Positions 63,251-64,000 of a stretch of 64,000 nucleotides of DNA are shown here, in pieces. The notes below the pieces were generated by a model, which saw nothing but the letters and a program-made list of their open reading frames with translations, made no database searches and was not told where the DNA came from. Within the stretch, counting starts at the first letter, position 1. Each line of letters starts with the position of its first letter. Source of the stretch: Clusia tigrina. Lineage: Eukaryota; Arthropoda; Insecta; Diptera; Clusiidae. The stretch spans positions 212,210,325 through 212,274,324 of the forward strand of contig OV050030.1 in NCBI GenBank assembly GCA_920105625.2, in the 5' to 3' direction. Made by a program: the position numbers and the translations under genes.

Positions 63251-64000
63251 GAAATTCTGCGACAATAAAGTACTCGAGCCTCTTATCAATTTAAGCTATC
63301 GCTCATAGCTATGCTACCCTTGAGTTCCAAATCAAACATTGATAAACCTTCAATTGGCCCTAACTTCTATACAGTGCGTCCTACACCTATCAAAGTTTGC
63401 AACAATTAAATGCTTGCAACTTTTTACTGGAGCGTCATAAAACCTAGAAATTTGGTGACAGTAAAGTAATCGAGCCTCTTATCAATATAAGCTATCGCTC
63501 ATAGCAATGCTACCCTTGACTCCGAAATCAAACACTGATAAAATTTCAAATGGCCCTAACATTTTTACGGTGCGTCCTACACCTATCAAACTTTGCAACA
63601 TTCAAATGCTTTTAACTTTTTACTGGAGCTTAATAAAATCTTGAAATTTTGTGACAATAAAGTACTCGAGCCTCTTATCAATTTAAACTATCGCTCATAG
63701 CTATGCTACCCTTGAGTCCGAAATCAAACACTGATAAAACTTCAAATGGCACTAACTTCTATACGGTGCGTCCTATACCAATCAAAGTTTGCACCAATCA
63801 AATGCTTGTAGCTTTTTATTGGAGCGTAATAAAGTCTTGTAATTTTGGGACAATAAAGTAGTCAAGCCTCTTGTCAATTTAAGGTATCGCTCATAGCTAT
63901 GCTACCCTTGACTCCGAAATCAAACACTGATAAAATTTCAAATGGCCCTAACATCTTTACGGTGCGTCCTACACCTATCAAACTTTGCAACATTCAAATG

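Larger units (their letters stand above)
1..64000 (+). repeat. 196-bp satellite DNA array, about 327 head-to-tail monomers
   Basis: Every line of the window aligns to the same unit. The anchor GGAGCGTCATAA recurs at about 196 bp throughout, for example at 197, 385, 581 and 817 and then to the right end. Length classes are 196 (standard), 192 (m6), 188, 184, 236 and rarer 137-147 bp forms, each explained by a defined indel. All monomers read in the same direction; I saw no inverted copy. Most carry CTCGAG, so the array should give a 196-bp XhoI ladder. It enters and leaves the window without an edge. Satellite arrays of this size with higher-order structure are typical of eukaryotic centromeric or heterochromatic DNA; that location is inference. 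I do not recognise the family by name. Confidence 0.98.

Noticed and set aside
1..64000. CRISPR array
   Set aside because: There are no short identical repeats separated by unique spacers; the whole 196-bp unit is repeated and there is no neighbouring cas-like gene.
1..64000. CENP-B box or telomere repeat
   Set aside because: I saw no match to the TTCG-TGGAA-CGGGA pattern on either strand and no run of TTAGGG- or TTTAGGG-like repeats.
1..64000. tRNA, rRNA, promoter or terminator signals
   Set aside because: No cloverleaf, conserved rRNA core or convincing box pair was seen. AT-rich motifs recur in every monomer and carry no positional information.
1..64000. Assigning a species or named satellite family
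   Set aside because: The monomer does not match a family I can name with confidence, and length plus base composition are shared by many eukaryotic satellites.

Overview
The whole window is one uninterrupted head-to-tail satellite DNA array. The repeat unit is about 196 bp and AT-rich (72 G+C of 196 in one hand-counted copy, about 37%). At an average spacing near 195 bp the window holds roughly 327 monomers, all in the same orientation. I found no unique sequence, protein gene, RNA gene, transposon, CRISPR array or operon. The longest open frames are 83 codons and are by-products of the repeat. An array this size with nested higher-order repeats (HORs) points to a eukaryotic chromosome, in a centromeric, pericentromeric, subtelomeric or heterochromatic block. 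The lineage cannot be named from the sequence.

Seven monomer types recur in a preferred cyclic order and are used as labels below. m1 carries CCTAGAAATTTGG, GACTCCGAA and ACATCTTT. m2 carries GAGTTCC, AACATTGATAAACC and TTAAATGCTTGCAAC. m3 carries GGTGACAATAAAGAACTCG and CTAATCAATTTAAGTT. m4 carries CTCGTCAATTT, CTACCTTTGAG and ATAAAAATTC. m5 carries CTTGTAAATGTAAG, AATCAACC and CCTATACC. m6 is 192 bp and carries TTACCAATTT, CTATCCTTG and ATAAAACAATGG. m7 carries TTTCAGCTATCACTC, ACAATGCG and AATGGTTGCAAC.

Layout: 1-6860 is dominated by a 9-monomer, 1792-bp HOR. 6.7-12.9 kb is irregular and includes a 521-bp out-of-register duplication. 12.9-17.1 kb is two copies of a 2090-bp block. 17.1-20.7 kb shares 2.1 kb with 7.7-9.8 kb and contains a 775-bp 4-mer twice. 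20.7-25.5 kb is a 1956-bp 10-mer. 23387-30426 is an almost perfect 3520-bp, 18-monomer tandem duplication. 30.4-38.4 kb is a mosaic related to 19.5-24 kb. 38364-45496 is a 3708-bp, 19-monomer HOR. 48.0-54.9 kb is a 1164-bp 6-mer HOR in two runs, flanked by a duplicated segment at 45.5-47.6 and 55.4-57.6 kb. 57.7-64.0 kb is an expanded 14-monomer block present twice.

The monomer looks like three diverged sub-units of about 56 bp plus a 29-bp remnant. At several places breakpoints can be placed within a few bases, and distances between duplicated blocks change by exact multiples of 196. The window therefore reads as a record of repeated unequal exchange and conversion. Coordinates of HOR blocks are hand-aligned and good to about 10-50 bp unless stated as exact. 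Array function (centromere or not) is inference.
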